A DNA stretch of 64,000 nucleotides from Ilex aquifolium (lineage: Eukaryota; Streptophyta; Magnoliopsida; Aquifoliales; Aquifoliaceae), in assembly GCA_951799425.1 (NCBI GenBank), contig OX637396.1, positions 39,175,901-39,239,900 on the forward strand. Direction: 5' to 3'. Positions 1 through 11,300 of this stretch are shown one piece after another. How positions within the stretch are numbered: the stretch's first letter is position 1; each line of letters opens with the position of its first letter. The notes beneath the pieces were generated by a model that made no database searches, was not told where the DNA came from, and worked only from the letters and a program-made list of their open reading frames with translations. The translations under genes and the position numbers were made by a program.

Positions 1-313
1 AATCAATTTTTTTAAAATGTAGTTTTGAAATATTATTTTTTGATACAGATAATTTTTTTCCTCATTTTACAAGAGTGAGTTTCCATTGTCAAACCATCTT
101 CATGTGACCTATATACATGTTGATTGGTCATTTTCTTGGGATATAATGGCATTTAAAAAGTGTACTAGAGTGAAGCATAGTCAACAGTGCTCTCATTGGA
201 GAACAGAATCGATATTGCGGCTTCGAGGAAATCTAAAAAGTCTAAGAAATCTATACCTACTTTTAGACCACATAGGATTGTGATTTATGGATGTAATCAT
301 TAATATAAAGAAT
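1..313. other. Unassigned AT-rich flank
   Basis: AT-rich DNA with a 65-codon open frame at 86-283 that matches no family I recognise and has no splice or codon signal that convinces me. I see no gene here. It could be old transposon debris. Confidence 0.3.
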
Positions 314-600
314 GGACTTAACTAGGACACCGATAAAAAAAAATTCCACCTCGTACCTCTAAAATTTATTATTATTTTTATAATTTTTATAGATTATTTT
401 ATAATTAAAAAATATATCACTTTTATAAATATTTATATTATTATTGTGGGTATTTTTATCACTATTGTGATAATTATTTTTATTATTTTTTTCGATATAA
501 AAAAATTATTAAATTTATAAATATTTTTATATTATTATTATTATAATAATAATGAATAAAAATATAATATAAAACTTGTTTTGGATACCATAGTCAAGTC
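314..600. mobile_element. MULE-like MITE, family with (G)GACTTGACTA ends, copy 1
   Basis: The left end reads GGACTTAACTAGGACACC. The right end, reverse complemented, reads GACTTGACTATGGTATCC. The interior is T/A-rich with repeated 'TTTTTATCACTATTGTGATAA'-like words, closely resembling the better preserved copy at 7116-7503. A hAT-like element at 601-935 is inserted exactly at its right end, because the 8-bp duplication of that hAT lies in the MITE terminus. No clear 9-bp target duplication remains. Confidence 0.55.
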
Positions 601-935
601 TAGGGCTGTTACTCGAACGAGTCTGAGCCGAATTCAAGCCGAGCTTGGAAAGCTTGTTTCTTAATCGAGCCTAAAAAATTGTTCAAGCTCGGCTCATTTA
701 GGAAACGAGCCGAGCCTGAACGAGCTAAAAACAAGTCGAGCCAGAGCCGAGCCCGAGTATTTGCACATAAACGAGCCAAGCCTGTAGAGTTTGAGCCGAG
801 CTTGTAGGACTTGTTTTCTAAACGAGCCTAAAAACTTGTTCAAGTATGGGCTTGTTTAGAAAACGAACCGAGCTTGAACGAGCCGAACCCGAGCCGAGCT
901 CAAGCCAAACTCGAGTAGCTCAGTTTGATTAACTA
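601..935. mobile_element. hAT-like non-autonomous element (GAGCCGAGC-rich)
   Basis: It starts TAGGGCTGTTACTCGAAC and ends ...GTTTGATTAACTA. It is flanked by a perfect 8-bp direct repeat GTCAAGTC (593-600 and 936-943), the hAT signature. The interior is packed with variants of GAGCCGAGC and GAACGAGCC on both strands and has no ORF. A relative lies at 27927-28242 inside an intron of the DUF632 gene, and a truncated piece lies at 7908-7959. Confidence 0.8.
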
Positions 936-1180
936 GTCAAGTCTAGAGTAATTGTAACAGATAACACACAGCTACTAAAAATAGACATTTTGGACATGTT
1001 CATCCATTCATTATTTGCTGCCATCCTGCCTAATATTCTCTATATCTGTCTCTGTCTCTCTCACCGACCATTTAATGGGGTTAATATGATCAACATGTCA
1101 AAGATGACAGACCAGGTACAACAGGCGGGTATTGTGGGAAATTGGGGAACAATTTCTCATGCATATATCAAAAAGAAAAA

Positions 1181-1778
1181 GAAGAATTACATTCAGATCT
1201 CCTGAAATTTATCATTTAATTATTTAAATCCCTTGACATTTAAAATGTTACATATAGACCCCCTGAGATTTGTACTAAAAATATTTGATTGTTCTATAGA
1301 TGGGAGTTTGTCGAAATGGGTTGAATTGTCGGAGATGCATGTGGCTAGATTGGGCATCGCCAATAGTGGGAAAGTGGAAATGGTTGGAAGAAATCTAGGT
1401 AGTTGATTGTGCGCAGTGTTGATAGTGGGTATGTATATTGGGGGTAGGGTGAGGGGTATTACGATTTAGGGATGAGTTTCTTGTTGGTGAGTGAGGAGTG
1501 GGGTGGTGGCTTTTGGAGGAACTGGTCGGGTTTGTTGGGTGGTATTTTGGATTGGAGACTGGGGGTATTTTGGTGGTGGTAGTGCTTGGGACATGATTGT
1601 GTAGTGGTGGCGTGGATTCGAGTAGTGAGTGTAAGGTGGTGGCGCTACAATTGTTATATACCATATGTTATGAAAAAGGGATGGACGTCACTACCAGGGG
1701 AGTGGAGTGTTATATTTTTACCAAGTAGAGTCTAGTCGTTATTTGACCAAACCTCAGGGAGATGAATGAAATTTCCCC
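1181..1778. mobile_element. TIR element, MULE-like MITE
   Basis: The left end GAATTACATTCAGATCTCCT and the right end (reverse complement GGGGAAATTTCATTCATCTC) form an imperfect inverted repeat that continues with CCTGAGRTTTG on both sides. The interior is GT/GGTG-rich (1320-1660) and gives only spurious frames. The target duplication is not clear because the left flank is poly-A-like. Class is inferred from terminus style only. Confidence 0.5.
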
Positions 1779-3059
1779 AAGAAATGATCTAGTGTATCAA
1801 AAAAAATTGACATTATATCACAAAATACAAAATTTTGAGAATTAGTTAATATTTTATGGTATTGGTGATCGATTTAGAAATTTAGGATCGATCTTTAATG
1901 CTATGATCAATCTTAAATTCGTAGAACCCCACAAATGATTATAACCGATCCCCAAAAAAAAAAAGTGCAAATTGATCCCCAAAAGATGTAGCTTTTTAAA
2001 AATCAATCTTAATTTCTTTTGTTATAACTTGATTCCCCAAAAAATATATTTTGAACTAAAAATGTGGTAAATTTCGGTATCGAAATCAAACCCATCTAAA
2101 AAAGGAGACATAATATCCAAAAAAACATGAATAATATGAAGCTCACCAAGGTATCATAATATCAACATGAACAACAATCATATATATAATAAGCGATGCT
2201 ATTTGGATCTAATTTATTAAGTTAATTTGTTGACTTAATCACTCAATTAAATTGATAGTGGATTCCAATATTCGTTCGGACATGTTATCAATTCAATAAT
2301 TATGATTAATTAAATCAGTTATTTTAGCAAATTAAATCTCAATAGTATTACCGATACATAATTTATCTTTTGTTCATTTTATGTATTTTTGCACTACATA
2401 TGTAGAGATAAGTTGTATGTATAGAAGGTGTGTCTATATTCGAATTTTAGAAATTTTTTAGGATCAGGTCATAACGGATTTATCCTTCATGAATTTTCTA
2501 GTCCCGCTGTAAATAACCTGTCTTTGACAAAATCGAAAAAAAAAAATAATCAAAATACGCGTAAATTGATTCAAACATATCTGAGTGTAAAAAAAAAAAA
2601 AAAAAAAGTGTGTTTCCAAGACAAAAAGAAAATTTGTCGTCACACTCCGTCCTCGTAAATTCTTTTGACAAAAGCAAAGATTTGTTGATAGCCATGGGGA
2701 TGGGGTGCAGAAAAAATCAAAAAATTATGAGGTGGGTAAAATTTCACACGTTATTTTTGTATGAATTTATGTTGTTCTCATTTGTCTCTTTCAGTCAATT
2801 GCGCCGCAATTAGGAAGCCCAATGCACAATGCTGCCAAATCAACTGATAAGTGAAAAAAGATATTTAGATTTCGAATAGTGATTTTGACAGAGTTTTAAA
2901 TATTTTATTTTTATTTTAACTTATATAACAAATATATAAACGGGAGATTATTTTATGTGATGCAAGAAATTTATATTTTGACCCCATTTATTGTGTTTAT
3001 AATTTTCTTGATATTTTAGACAAGTTAAATGAGTATACATTATCTGAGAATTTAGATGT
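1779..3059. other. AT-rich intergenic DNA with a SINE-like fragment
   Basis: No gene seen. A stretch at about 2430-2520 resembles the interior of the SINE copies at 9165-9365 (-) and 11120-11300 (+), with the pattern GGATCAGGTCATAA followed by ATTTATCCTTCATGAAT. There is an A18 tract at about 2590-2607. The small frames here are low-complexity. Confidence 0.35.
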
Positions 3060-3292
3060 ATGAATAGGTAGTGGAAAGTTGCAAATAATGTTTGAGTTCG
3101 AAGTTTTATAGTTACGATAGATCGTTAGGTTTAAACCTATTCTTCAGCGTTCAGAACATATGATAGGACCTTAATTTCGACTCTGACGTAAGTGCAATGG
3201 AGTCCCCTGCAGATAGTTGTACGATGCTGAGATGTAATAATTCCTGACGGATATGTTGAGTAATCTATTTACATTACTATACCCAAAAAAAG
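3060..3292 (+). repeat. tRNA-type SINE, family with CTTATTCTTCAGCGTTCAGA
   Basis: An A-box-like GGTAGTGGAAAG is followed about 35 bp later by a B-box-like GAGTTCGAAGT, then a family-specific body (CCTATTCTTCAGCGTTCAGA), and it ends in an A-rich tail near 3283-3300. The same body occurs at 21740-21950, so this is a dispersed repeat rather than a tRNA gene. Target duplication not resolved. Confidence 0.55.
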
Positions 3293-3417
3293 AAAGAAAG
3301 TTGTAAACAATTGAATGATTCACACTTTTGATCAAGATCTCCTCCATAACTTTTTCTCGATAGTGGACGAGTACTGTAATAGTTCAGGAAAAAATCAATT
3401 GTATAAGTTGCTTATAT

Positions 3418-3523
3418 TTTTGTTTTTTTTGTCGGGTACTATTATAGAGGAGGGAGATGACGAGTTTCGAACCCGTGACAATCAACAGCGGAGACGATCG
3501 ACATTAAGCCAACCACTAACCTC
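3418..3523 (-). repeat. Short SINE insertion with 16-bp target duplication
   Basis: It is flanked by the direct repeat TATAAGTTGCTTATAT (3402-3417 and 3524-3539). Read on the minus strand it starts right after the duplication with an A-box-like TTAGTGGTTGGCTTAA and a B-box GGGTTCGAAACTC, and ends in a poly-A tail (the T-rich run at 3418-3430 on the plus strand). This is an L1-type target-primed insertion of a tRNA-derived SINE. Confidence 0.8.
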
Positions 3524-3642
3524 TATAAGTTGCTTATATATTTTTGGAAGAAACCACACAACACACTGAGGTTTTAGCTTTTTTAAGCCCATAAGCTATT
3601 TGCTGGCAATTTCAAGTTCTACAATAAGTACTGAAGCTGATA

Positions 3643-3745
3643 ATGGGCCTCTAGATCCATCAGATATGGGCCGTGTACTATATTCTCATTCTCTCATTTT
3701 TTTGGGCCTGACCTTCAATAAGCCCTCACCTATGCGGGCCCAAAC
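3643..3745. other. Cluster of GGGCC/GGGCCC words
   Basis: Four GGGCC-type words (near 3644, 3667, 3703 and 3735) lie within about 100 bp of otherwise AT-rich DNA. Such TGGGCC/GGCCCA words are known as site II/TCP-type promoter elements in plants. No gene starts nearby, so a promoter role is unsupported. Confidence 0.25.
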
Positions 3746-3805
3746 ATAGGATTATGACTGCTCTAATTCGTTCTTTATTGATAGGCTTTCCGGCTATATT
3801 TCCAC

Positions 3806-4441
3806 TAGCGGTGCAATTCGAACGGGTTGAGAGATCAACCCAAGTTCAACCTAAGATATGAAATCTTTAACGTGAGTTCAACCCCACCCAAGTTCAACCC
3901 GAGCAACTCCAAACCGAGCATTACCCGTGATTGAATTTTTGAATTTGGATTGATCTTGGGTTACACTATTCAGGCTCTAATTCGAATTAAACTCAAGTTG
4001 AAATTTAATTTCTTATTAACTAAAATTCAAATTGAACCAAAAAAGAGAGTTCAATTTTTGTGTTCAGCGCCAAATTAAATTTATATTCTATATTTTCATC
4101 GATTAAAATTAATTAGAAAACAGAAAAATAAATTTCACACCTACAATGGGCTTAAAACGTCAATAACAATGGATAAGGAGTGCGGCACAAATGCCCTGAC
4201 ATTATATTTATCTCCTTTTTTTTTTCAAAATTTTAAGTTGAACCCGATTTTTTAAAGTCAAGTTGGATTCAGGTTGAACCAATCAATTCGAGGTCTCAAC
4301 TCGAGTATTGCCCAAATTCAATTCAAATTAAAAAAAATTTGTTTAAACCTAACTCAAGTATTAAAAACCTCAATCCCAATATTAAAAAATTCGGATTGAA
4401 CTCGGACTTAGTTTGGTTAGTCCACCCAAATTACATCCCTA
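3806..4441. mobile_element. hAT-like non-autonomous element (CAACCC/TTCAACCC-rich)
   Basis: The left end TAGCGGTGCAATTCGAACGG and the right end (reverse complement TAGGGATGTAATTTGGGTGG) are inverted repeats. The flanking 8-bp duplication is ATTTCCAC / ATTTACAC (3798-3805, 4442-4449) with one mismatch. The interior has many CAACCCGA-like words and no transposase ORF. It belongs to the same broad group as 10103-10752 and 22830-23677. Confidence 0.7.
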
Positions 4442-5260
4442 ATTTACACATTTGTAATGAAAGAGAAAATCCAAATAGTGAATGGAACTTGTTAATAATA
4501 ATCCTACTCTTATCAACTTACGTGGTCTAAGTGGGTCCCACTAACATACACCATTGTGATATCGGCCTGTCGTCACATAAACTGGCAAAAAAAAAAAATA
4601 CTAAAAAATAAAGCAAAATTGAAAAAATGGACCAACAGGTGCTTCTTTGATATTCAAACTCGTTGTAGAATGTTCATTTTAAATTATAGTTATTGATTTG
4701 AGGTGGTCGAACCCGTCTTTCCAGTACGAAAATAAAACACACTTTTTATTAAAAAAAAATGTTAATTATGCATTTTACCCCTAAAGTATGAACCGATTTT
4801 AACTTTGTTTCTAAATTTTTTGTGTTAACTTTGTTCTCCAATTCTTGACATAGTGTAAATTCAATCCAATCAACAATTTATATAGAAAATTCGATAGGAA
4901 ATTTCATATGTCATCATCGATTATTGATACAAGGGTATTGTCGCGTGTCAAACGTTAAAAATAACAGTGAGAAAATTTCTTTTAAAATTTATTGATAGTT
5001 ATTGTTTAGATTGAACTATCAATATGTCACGAGTTAGAGTGCAAAATTGATATAAATTTTTTTTTTGAGATTGAAGGAGAAATAATTAACTTAAAAAATT
5101 GATGGATCTCTCTCTCCTATGCCCCCCATTTAGTGCAGCATTCATACCAAAATTGATTAAAAACTCCACTAAAAAGAATCCTATAGTGGACCAAAATCAA
5201 GTGAGAAAGAAATCATGAAAGAATCCACATTTGTATGGCTAAGTTGCTTTTCCCAATTCC

Positions 5261-5338
<78 letters not shown>

Positions 5339-5623
5339 TTTAGACCAGCCCTATAGTTTGGCCTTTTTATAAAGCAAGGAGGAATAGAATGGCCCACAAA
5401 AGACTAATAAATCCCTTCTTTTTTGGAAATGTGGGTGTGACTCAAACTTATGAGTGGTAAGAATATTGAGCTAATCATTTTAATCACTAAGCAAATAGGC
5501 TTTCATGGGATTGGTGAACCCACTTCGCAACTTGTCTAATTGATAGTGGCCTTCAACAGTAAAAGGTTAACAATCATGATCCACATTTTCAATGCAAAAT
5601 AAGTACTTTGCTAAACTTTTTAA
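4442..5623. other. AT-rich intergenic DNA
   Basis: No gene or bounded mobile element recognised apart from the microsatellite at 5265-5334. Short A/T homopolymers and degraded repeat fragments only. Confidence 0.4.
5265..5334. repeat. (CT)35 microsatellite
   Basis: Seventy uninterrupted bases of CT dinucleotide. It is the longest perfect simple repeat in the window. No gene is adjacent. Confidence 0.95.
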
Positions 5624-5900
5624 GGTGAATTGTACTTTGCACCTTGAAAAATATTAAAATTTTTATTTTATATCCTAAAAGAATAAATTTTATATATTGT
5701 ATCTTCAATGTATCATAAATGTTGCAATATGACCCTTCTGTTAGTTTTTCATTAAATTCTTTCCTTAGTGTCAATGGGTTGACTTTTGACGAAAAATATA
5801 ACGGAAGTTAACAGAAGGGTCGTATTGCAACACTTTTGATACATTGAATGTGCAATATAAAAAAATTTAATTTTTAAAGGTACAAAGTGTAAAAAATCCA
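5624..5900. mobile_element. Foldback MITE with ~110-bp inverted arms
   Basis: The left arm contains TTGCAATATGACCCTTCTGT and the right arm its near-exact reverse complement (ACAGAAGGGTCGTATTGCAA). The pairing extends outward to TACTTTGCACCTT / AAGGTACAAAGTGTA. The loop is about 60 bp. A truncated relative lies at 30391-30545. A weak 9-bp flanking match (ACTTTTTAA / ACTTTATTT) would fit a MULE origin but is not decisive. Confidence 0.65.
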
Positions 5901-5981
5901 ACTTTATTTTTTCTTTCTAAATTTCATCAAAGTTAATTGAAATTAAAGGGTAATATTCAAGACCCACATTTATATTGTGAT

Positions 5982-7047
5982 TAGGGCTGTCCATGGGCCG
6001 GGCCGGGCTTGGGTAGTGTAGGCCCAAGCCCGTACTCGGGCGAGTGGCGGGCCGGGCCGGGCTCGGGTAGGGATAAGCTACCCGCAGCCCAGCCCGTCAC
6101 CTATTGGGCGGGCTTTGCGGGCGGGCTTTCTGGGCGGGCCTGTTTGGGCGGGCTTTGTTGGGCCTTTTGGAAGCGAACTATTTAAGTTATGGTGGTCATT
6201 TAATTATAAAAATTGGTTGAGCAAATTTAAAAAGTTAAGTTGTAATAAGTAATTTAATGTAATATTGAACATATTCGTAGCATTGATAATTGATACAAAT
6301 AAAATGGCTTCTAGTATTACCAATAAAAATAACTAAAGAGGATTTATTAAAACTAAAACATAGAAGAAAACAAAATGAAAAGTAAGGGTTTGATAATATT
6401 ATCCAAATTATATTGAAATAAATCTTATATTAAATAAAACTCTAGTGCATTTATGCAATTTCATTTGAAAATTCAGAAACTTGTCATCAATTAATGAAAA
6501 TAGTTAGAAATAAATAATAATAAATTTAATTATTTTAACAATTCATTTTTATCTTTTAAAAGAAAGAATATGAAAGGTTTGACTATGTGTAATATTAATG
6601 AAGTTTTATTAATATAAATTACATATTAATAATGTTAGTATTGTGACTTGTGTTAATCAAGTTGTCCAATTAAAAGTTTAACAACAATCTAATCTTATTA
6701 ATATGAGTTCTAAATTAAATAAGACTAGTATTGTCTTTATATATTGTTTTAGAGTTAAAATAGTCAATCAAAAGTTTTTCTTAATAGTGTACTTTTATTA
6801 TTAGTATAGATATGTATATATATATATGGTATGTGGGCTTCGGGCTTCGGGTATGTGGCGCGGGTTATTGGGGTGGTCTTCGGGCCGGGTAGTGGGTTTA
6901 GGGGTAAACCCAAGCCCTTTCTTAAAGGATATTGGGCTCGGGCTCGGGCTCAGGCGGGCCAACTATCGGGCCTATCGGGTTTCGGGCCTATCGGGCTTCG
7001 GGCCGAGTAACGGGACCCGTGGGTAACCCGGCCCATGGACACCCCTA
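5982..7047. mobile_element. hAT-like non-autonomous element (GGGCCGGGC-rich)
   Basis: The termini TAGGGCTGTCCATGGGCCGG and (reverse complement of the right end) TAGGGGTGTCCATGGGCCGG are near-perfect inverted repeats. The flanking 8-bp duplication is ATTGTGAT / ATCGTGAT (5974-5981, 7048-7055). The two ends are about 180-220 bp of very G/C-rich CGGGCTTCGGG/GGGCCGGGC words around an AT-rich centre. No transposase frame is present. Confidence 0.85.
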
Positions 7048-7115
7048 ATCGTGATTGTAAAGTGTTACTCATAATGACCTAAATAATCTAAGATTTGAAT
7101 TCATCATTCTCTATT

Positions 7116-7503
7116 GGACTTGACTACATTACATTTAAAAAAAATTTGATATCATACCTCCAAAATTTACTACTTCAAATGATATTTTTACAACTTTTGT
7201 GGGTCATTTTACAATCAAAATATTTATCACTTTTGTGGTTGATTTACCACTTTTATGGGTGTTTTTACCATTATTGTGGGTATTTTTATTACATTTGTGG
7301 TAACTATTTTTACCATATTTCTTAGTTACAAAAAAATTATTACTTTTATGGGTGATTTATTACATTTGTGAATGTTTTTACCATTGTTGTGGTAAATATT
7401 TTTACTATTTTTTTGGGTACCACAACAGTGGTAAAATTAACCACAAATATAGTAAATAGAGGTATGGTACCAAAAATTTTTTGGATGTACCGTAGTCAAC
7501 TCC
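7116..7503. mobile_element. MULE-like MITE, (G)GACTTGACTA family, copy 2
   Basis: Inverted termini GGACTTGACTACATTACATT and GGAGTTGACTACGGTACATC (right end reverse complemented) continue into ATCATACCTC / ACCATACCTC. A perfect 9-bp duplication TTCTCTATT flanks it (7107-7115, 7504-7512). Nine-bp duplications are typical of Mutator-like elements. The interior consists of TTTACCAC-TTTTGTGGG words and is non-coding. Confidence 0.85.
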
Positions 7504-7907
7504 TTCTCTATTTACTATATTTGGAAAAAGTAAAAAGAAAATCAATTCTGAAAAAACGTTAATCGGTCCTTTTTCACCCAAAAGCATTTGAGATTTATGC
7601 TCATAATTTACTATTAATATTTTGTCCAGTTTCAATTTAAGAACAAAAAAATAAACTTGAAATTCCTCGAATTTGTGCAAACATTCAATCATTTCAGTGA
7701 GATGGTAATAATTTAGATCGAAAGACGAGTATAATTAAACAATTTTGACTTGAAAGCCGAAATGTAAAAACAATTCTAATTTTCATCGTTGATGTTCAAA
7801 AAATGGTAATAAAAGAACCCAACTATATATAATCATATATTAACCGGATATATGTTGTGTAAATTTTGATTCAATACTAAATTTTTACTTGTTTATATGT
7901 AAAATAG
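7504..7907. other. AT-rich intergenic DNA
   Basis: No gene, RNA gene or bounded repeat recognised. Confidence 0.4.
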
Positions 7908-7959
7908 TCGAGCTACTTAAGCTCGGCTCATTTTGAGCTCGACTCAAGCTCAGTCGTTT
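7908..7959. repeat. Truncated fragment of the GAGCCGAGC-type hAT family
   Basis: AGTCGAGCTACTTAAGCTCG and following words match the terminal part of the element at 601-935. The fragment ends abruptly where the next TIR element begins. Confidence 0.5.
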
Positions 7960-8574
7960 ATGCTCCGTTTGGAACTAGGGGTGTTCACCCTACCCTACGG
8001 GTAGGAAATATAGTCTTCCGTCTTCCTACCCGATACTTTGCGGAATAATTTTTTCTTACCCTACCCTACCCGATCAAGTGTGGTATTCCTACCCGACTTC
8101 CTACCCGATTAATCGAGTAGGAAGTCGGGTAAACACTTTTGTATCTATTAATTTTTGGATCATTTTAACAATTCAATTAAATAACATGCACCAATTTAAC
8201 AACACAATAAATCAATAAGACTAAAATATAAAACAACTACAACAATAATTACAAAAAAACACAAGAAAGTATGAACATCAATCCATCATAATTGTTACAC
8301 AAATACAATAACAATTATTTTAAGTTTAAACCATATAAAACACATTAAAATTATAACTACTCCAATATATTTTTTCATCATTCTATTTTTTCATTAATAC
8401 CAAACACAAAAAAAATTAATCATTTCTACTTTCTCTCCATCCTATAAAACACAAAGGGAAGAAAGTGTATCATTCATACTTTCTTTCCACACTTTCTTTC
8501 CTTAAAAGATAAAAAGTGTATCATTCTTATTTTCTATCGCTACTACTTTTCATTATTCCTACCAAACAGAGCAT
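7960..8574. mobile_element. TIR element with ATGCTCCGTTTGG ends
   Basis: The left end ATGCTCCGTTTGGAA pairs with the right end (reverse complement ATGCTCTGTTTGGTA). Just inside the left end a hAT-type terminus TAGGGGTGTTCACCCTACCC begins at 7976 with a dense block of CTACCCGA words to about 8140, suggesting a second, shorter element nested in the first. No target duplication could be fixed. Confidence 0.5.
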
Positions 8575-9164
8575 GAATTAAAATTAGACACAACCCGACA
8601 TAACCGACATAAGTCAAATATGAAATAAAATCTATTATACATAATTATAAATGAGTCAAATATAAATTAAATAAAGATTTATTGAATAAAAGATTTAAGA
8701 AAAATACGAATCGGACAGTACCCAACCCATAAATTGCCAAAACTTGGGAGACGACCAAAATTGTCCTAATCGGTCTGACCCACCCAATGAAGAAGTACAG
8801 ACCGGTCCCTGACTACTCTCTCTATTATTACACTTCCATTCGTCCTTATACGACTGTCGTTTAGACACTGATCAAAGCGTGCACGCTCACACGTCTTTTT
8901 CTGTACATCTCTCTCTCTCTCTCTCTCTCTCTCTATAACTGGCATAGAAGGGTAATCTAGTCATTTGGGCTCTTCTAATTTTTTTTATAGTTCATTTTTG
9001 TTTTTTTGGTAAGTTTCATTTTGGTATTTTATTTAGATAACAAAAAATGCAAAAATGAATTTCTAATCTCATCATTTTCTATATTGATTCCATACCAAAT
9101 ATATATATATATATATGGGTAGGTGATTCTATACCCCAATATTTATCATCATTTTTTTTTCAAC
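8575..9164. other. AT-rich intergenic DNA with simple repeats
   Basis: Contains a (CT)13 run near 8908-8934 and an (AT)n run near 9099-9116. No gene seen. Confidence 0.4.
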
Positions 9165-9365
9165 TAAGGGTGTTCAGGTCAGCTTAGGTATACCTCGACT
9201 AATCTCCTCCTTAGTCTGGTCAAAGGCAAATCTTTCACGCAAGGACGAACGTATTCATGATGAATAAATTCTTCATTGCCTAGTCTTAAAAGGTTGTCAA
9301 GATTCGAATTCAAGATGTCTGAATTTACAGTTCGTCCCTATTACCACTTAAATTACCCATTTGAG
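9165..9365 (-). repeat. tRNA-type SINE, GTGGTAATAGGGACGAACTG family
   Basis: On the minus strand it has an A-box-like AAGTGGTAATAGGG, then a B-box-like TTGAATTCGAATCTTG about 45 bp later, then a body containing GCAATGAAGAATTTATTCATC. Parts recur at 11120-11300 (+) and 33440-33520 (-). This is a retroposed repeat, not a functional tRNA. Confidence 0.5.
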
Positions 9366-10102
9366 TTATTGATCCCCATTTTTATGACTATTTCATGACC
9401 TTTCTCGAGTCTCATGACACTGAACTGAGTTTGTTAATCATATGGCATTTAAGAGTAACAATTATGTTGTGATATCTCATGTTCGTATCATGTTAATTTG
9501 AATTTATATTTAATACTAATCAAATTCTAACACGGTTCATTAACCTAATCGTGTCACACTAATTCGATCTGTTTCAATATATGAATATTAAGTTTAAAGT
9601 TTTTCGTTGCTTGCTATTAATCTAGTGAGCTCTTTCAAATTTATACTAGGACTTTAGGTTCAAATTAAAAAGATTTCTCTTTATAGACATATAAGGTAAG
9701 ACTATTAAGACTATAATAAATACACAGCTATTACCTTTACTTACAACATGAAGGGTCCATTACTAGGTTGGGCACTAACACTTTATATTATAATACTAAA
9801 TTCGAGATTATATTAGTTTTTGGGTAAACTCAGATGTGAATTATAAAAATAAAATTTGTCAAATATTCGAGTGGGCTAATAACATTGAATTGAGGTGGGA
9901 CCCACCATTTTTGCCAAACCTGGCCCCCAGCTTCCGATTATTCCTACCGTAGGTACTATATATGTAGTATTAGAATATGTGGGGACGGGGTGAGAGAGGG
10001 GGATCTTAAATGCCGCAATGGGGAATTAGGGGCTCATCTTTAGACTGTTGTCAACTAATTTCTTTAATGTTTGAATGTTATTCTGATCTAAGTAGTTTTA
10101 TT
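9366..10102. other. AT-rich intergenic DNA
   Basis: No gene, RNA gene or bounded mobile element recognised. Confidence 0.4.
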
Positions 10103-10752
10103 TAGGGGTGCAACTTGAGTTGGACAACCCGATTTCAACCCGAGCCCAACCCGAAAAAATTAGGGCTTGGGCTAGGATTTTTAATACTTGGGTTGGACTT
10201 GGGTCAAAAAACTTCAACCCGAATTCAATTTGGATCGGGCTCGGGTTGAGGTATCGGCAACCCGATTTCAACCCGAACCCGACAAATTAAAAAATAATTA
10301 TATATATAAAGCATTAGCACTTTTTTTTTCATTTTTACTCAATCGTCCTCTGTTTCTTGTTGCTTGCTATTCTGTTATGCGTTATGCGTGATTAGTGGTG
10401 ATAGTGTGATGCTTTAAGTTTAATGTTTTTATGGGTCTAATTTCTATGTTTTCTGGGATTGTGCTTTGAGATCACTAGTTTTTTGGTGTGAAAGTAGATG
10501 ATCAATAATCGTGCACTGTTATGAATGAAATATATGGATTGTTTTATGAATTTGTAATTATTCTTCCCTCTCTTTGATTCTCTTGCAATGAACTCGAATT
10601 CAACCCGAGCCCGCCCTAATTAAACTCGGGCTGGGCTTAGGTTGAGTTCTTCAACCCGAGTTAGGGTTAGGGTTAGGGTTGAAGATTATATACCTAGGGT
10701 TAAGTTAGGGTTGACTGTCTAACCCGCCCAACCCGCCCGAGTTGCACCCCTA
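10103..10752. mobile_element. hAT-like non-autonomous element (CAACCCGA-rich)
   Basis: The termini TAGGGGTGCAACTTGAGTTG and (reverse complement) TAGGGGTGCAACTCGGGCGG are flanked by a perfect 8-bp duplication GTTTTATT (10095-10102, 10753-10760). Both ends are rich in CAACCCGA/TCGGGTTG words. The centre is AT-rich and non-coding. A short TTAGGG-like run at 10661-10680 is part of this subterminal block. Confidence 0.9.
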
Positions 10753-11119
10753 GTTTTATTTTGTGCTAATAAGCATTACTTCTCTTTTTATTCCAAATTC
10801 AAGAATACTTCTTCTTTTAGGATAGTCTTTGGAAGTCGAAACGTAGGGATCATGATGATTCAATGGAAGGGTCAGAAAGCCATATAACATTAATTGTAGT
10901 GATGGTAAGAAGATATTAAAAATCAGACACTTCCTCGGGTAGCTAAAAGAAAGTTCTGGCTTTCTCTTGAATAAGGGAATGACAACGTAGAATTAGTTTC
11001 AATTGGAGGTGCTCAACCTTAAAGAAATAAAGGTAGTAGGCCGAAGAATCCACAATTTACAAAAAATTCCTTGGACTTATTGTCATGGTGATGAACAATT
11101 TGTAATAATTTTTTTTTTT
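10753..11119. other. Intergenic DNA
   Basis: No gene recognised. A 63-codon frame begins at 11003 but runs into the SINE and looks spurious. Confidence 0.35.
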
Positions 11120-11300
11120 TTGTTCAACACAAACGTTCTGAGTTTAAATCTTGATTTTTTAGAGTCAGATAATGAGAAATTTATCTTTCATTAGTACTTC
11201 AGTACCGACGTGGATAGTCTTTAACTAGACATGAGAATGAATTAGTCAAGGTATGTGTAAATTACTCCTGACACTTTTGACTATTGTACGCATACACAAG
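11120..11300 (+). repeat. SINE-like fragment ending in poly-A
   Basis: Contains a B-box-like GAGTTTAAATCTTG, then AGTCAGATAATGAGAAATTTATC and an A-rich tail near 11299-11310. It resembles the reverse-oriented copy at 9165-9365. Confidence 0.4.

Noticed and set aside
3460..3480. Possible tRNA gene (GGGTTCGAAACTC B-box)
   Set aside because: Only A and B boxes are present, with poly-A and target duplications; it is a SINE.
10661..10680. TTAGGG-like run resembling telomere repeat
   Set aside because: The plant telomere unit is normally TTTAGGG, the run is only about three units, and it lies in the subterminal CAACCC/GGGTTG block of a hAT-like element.
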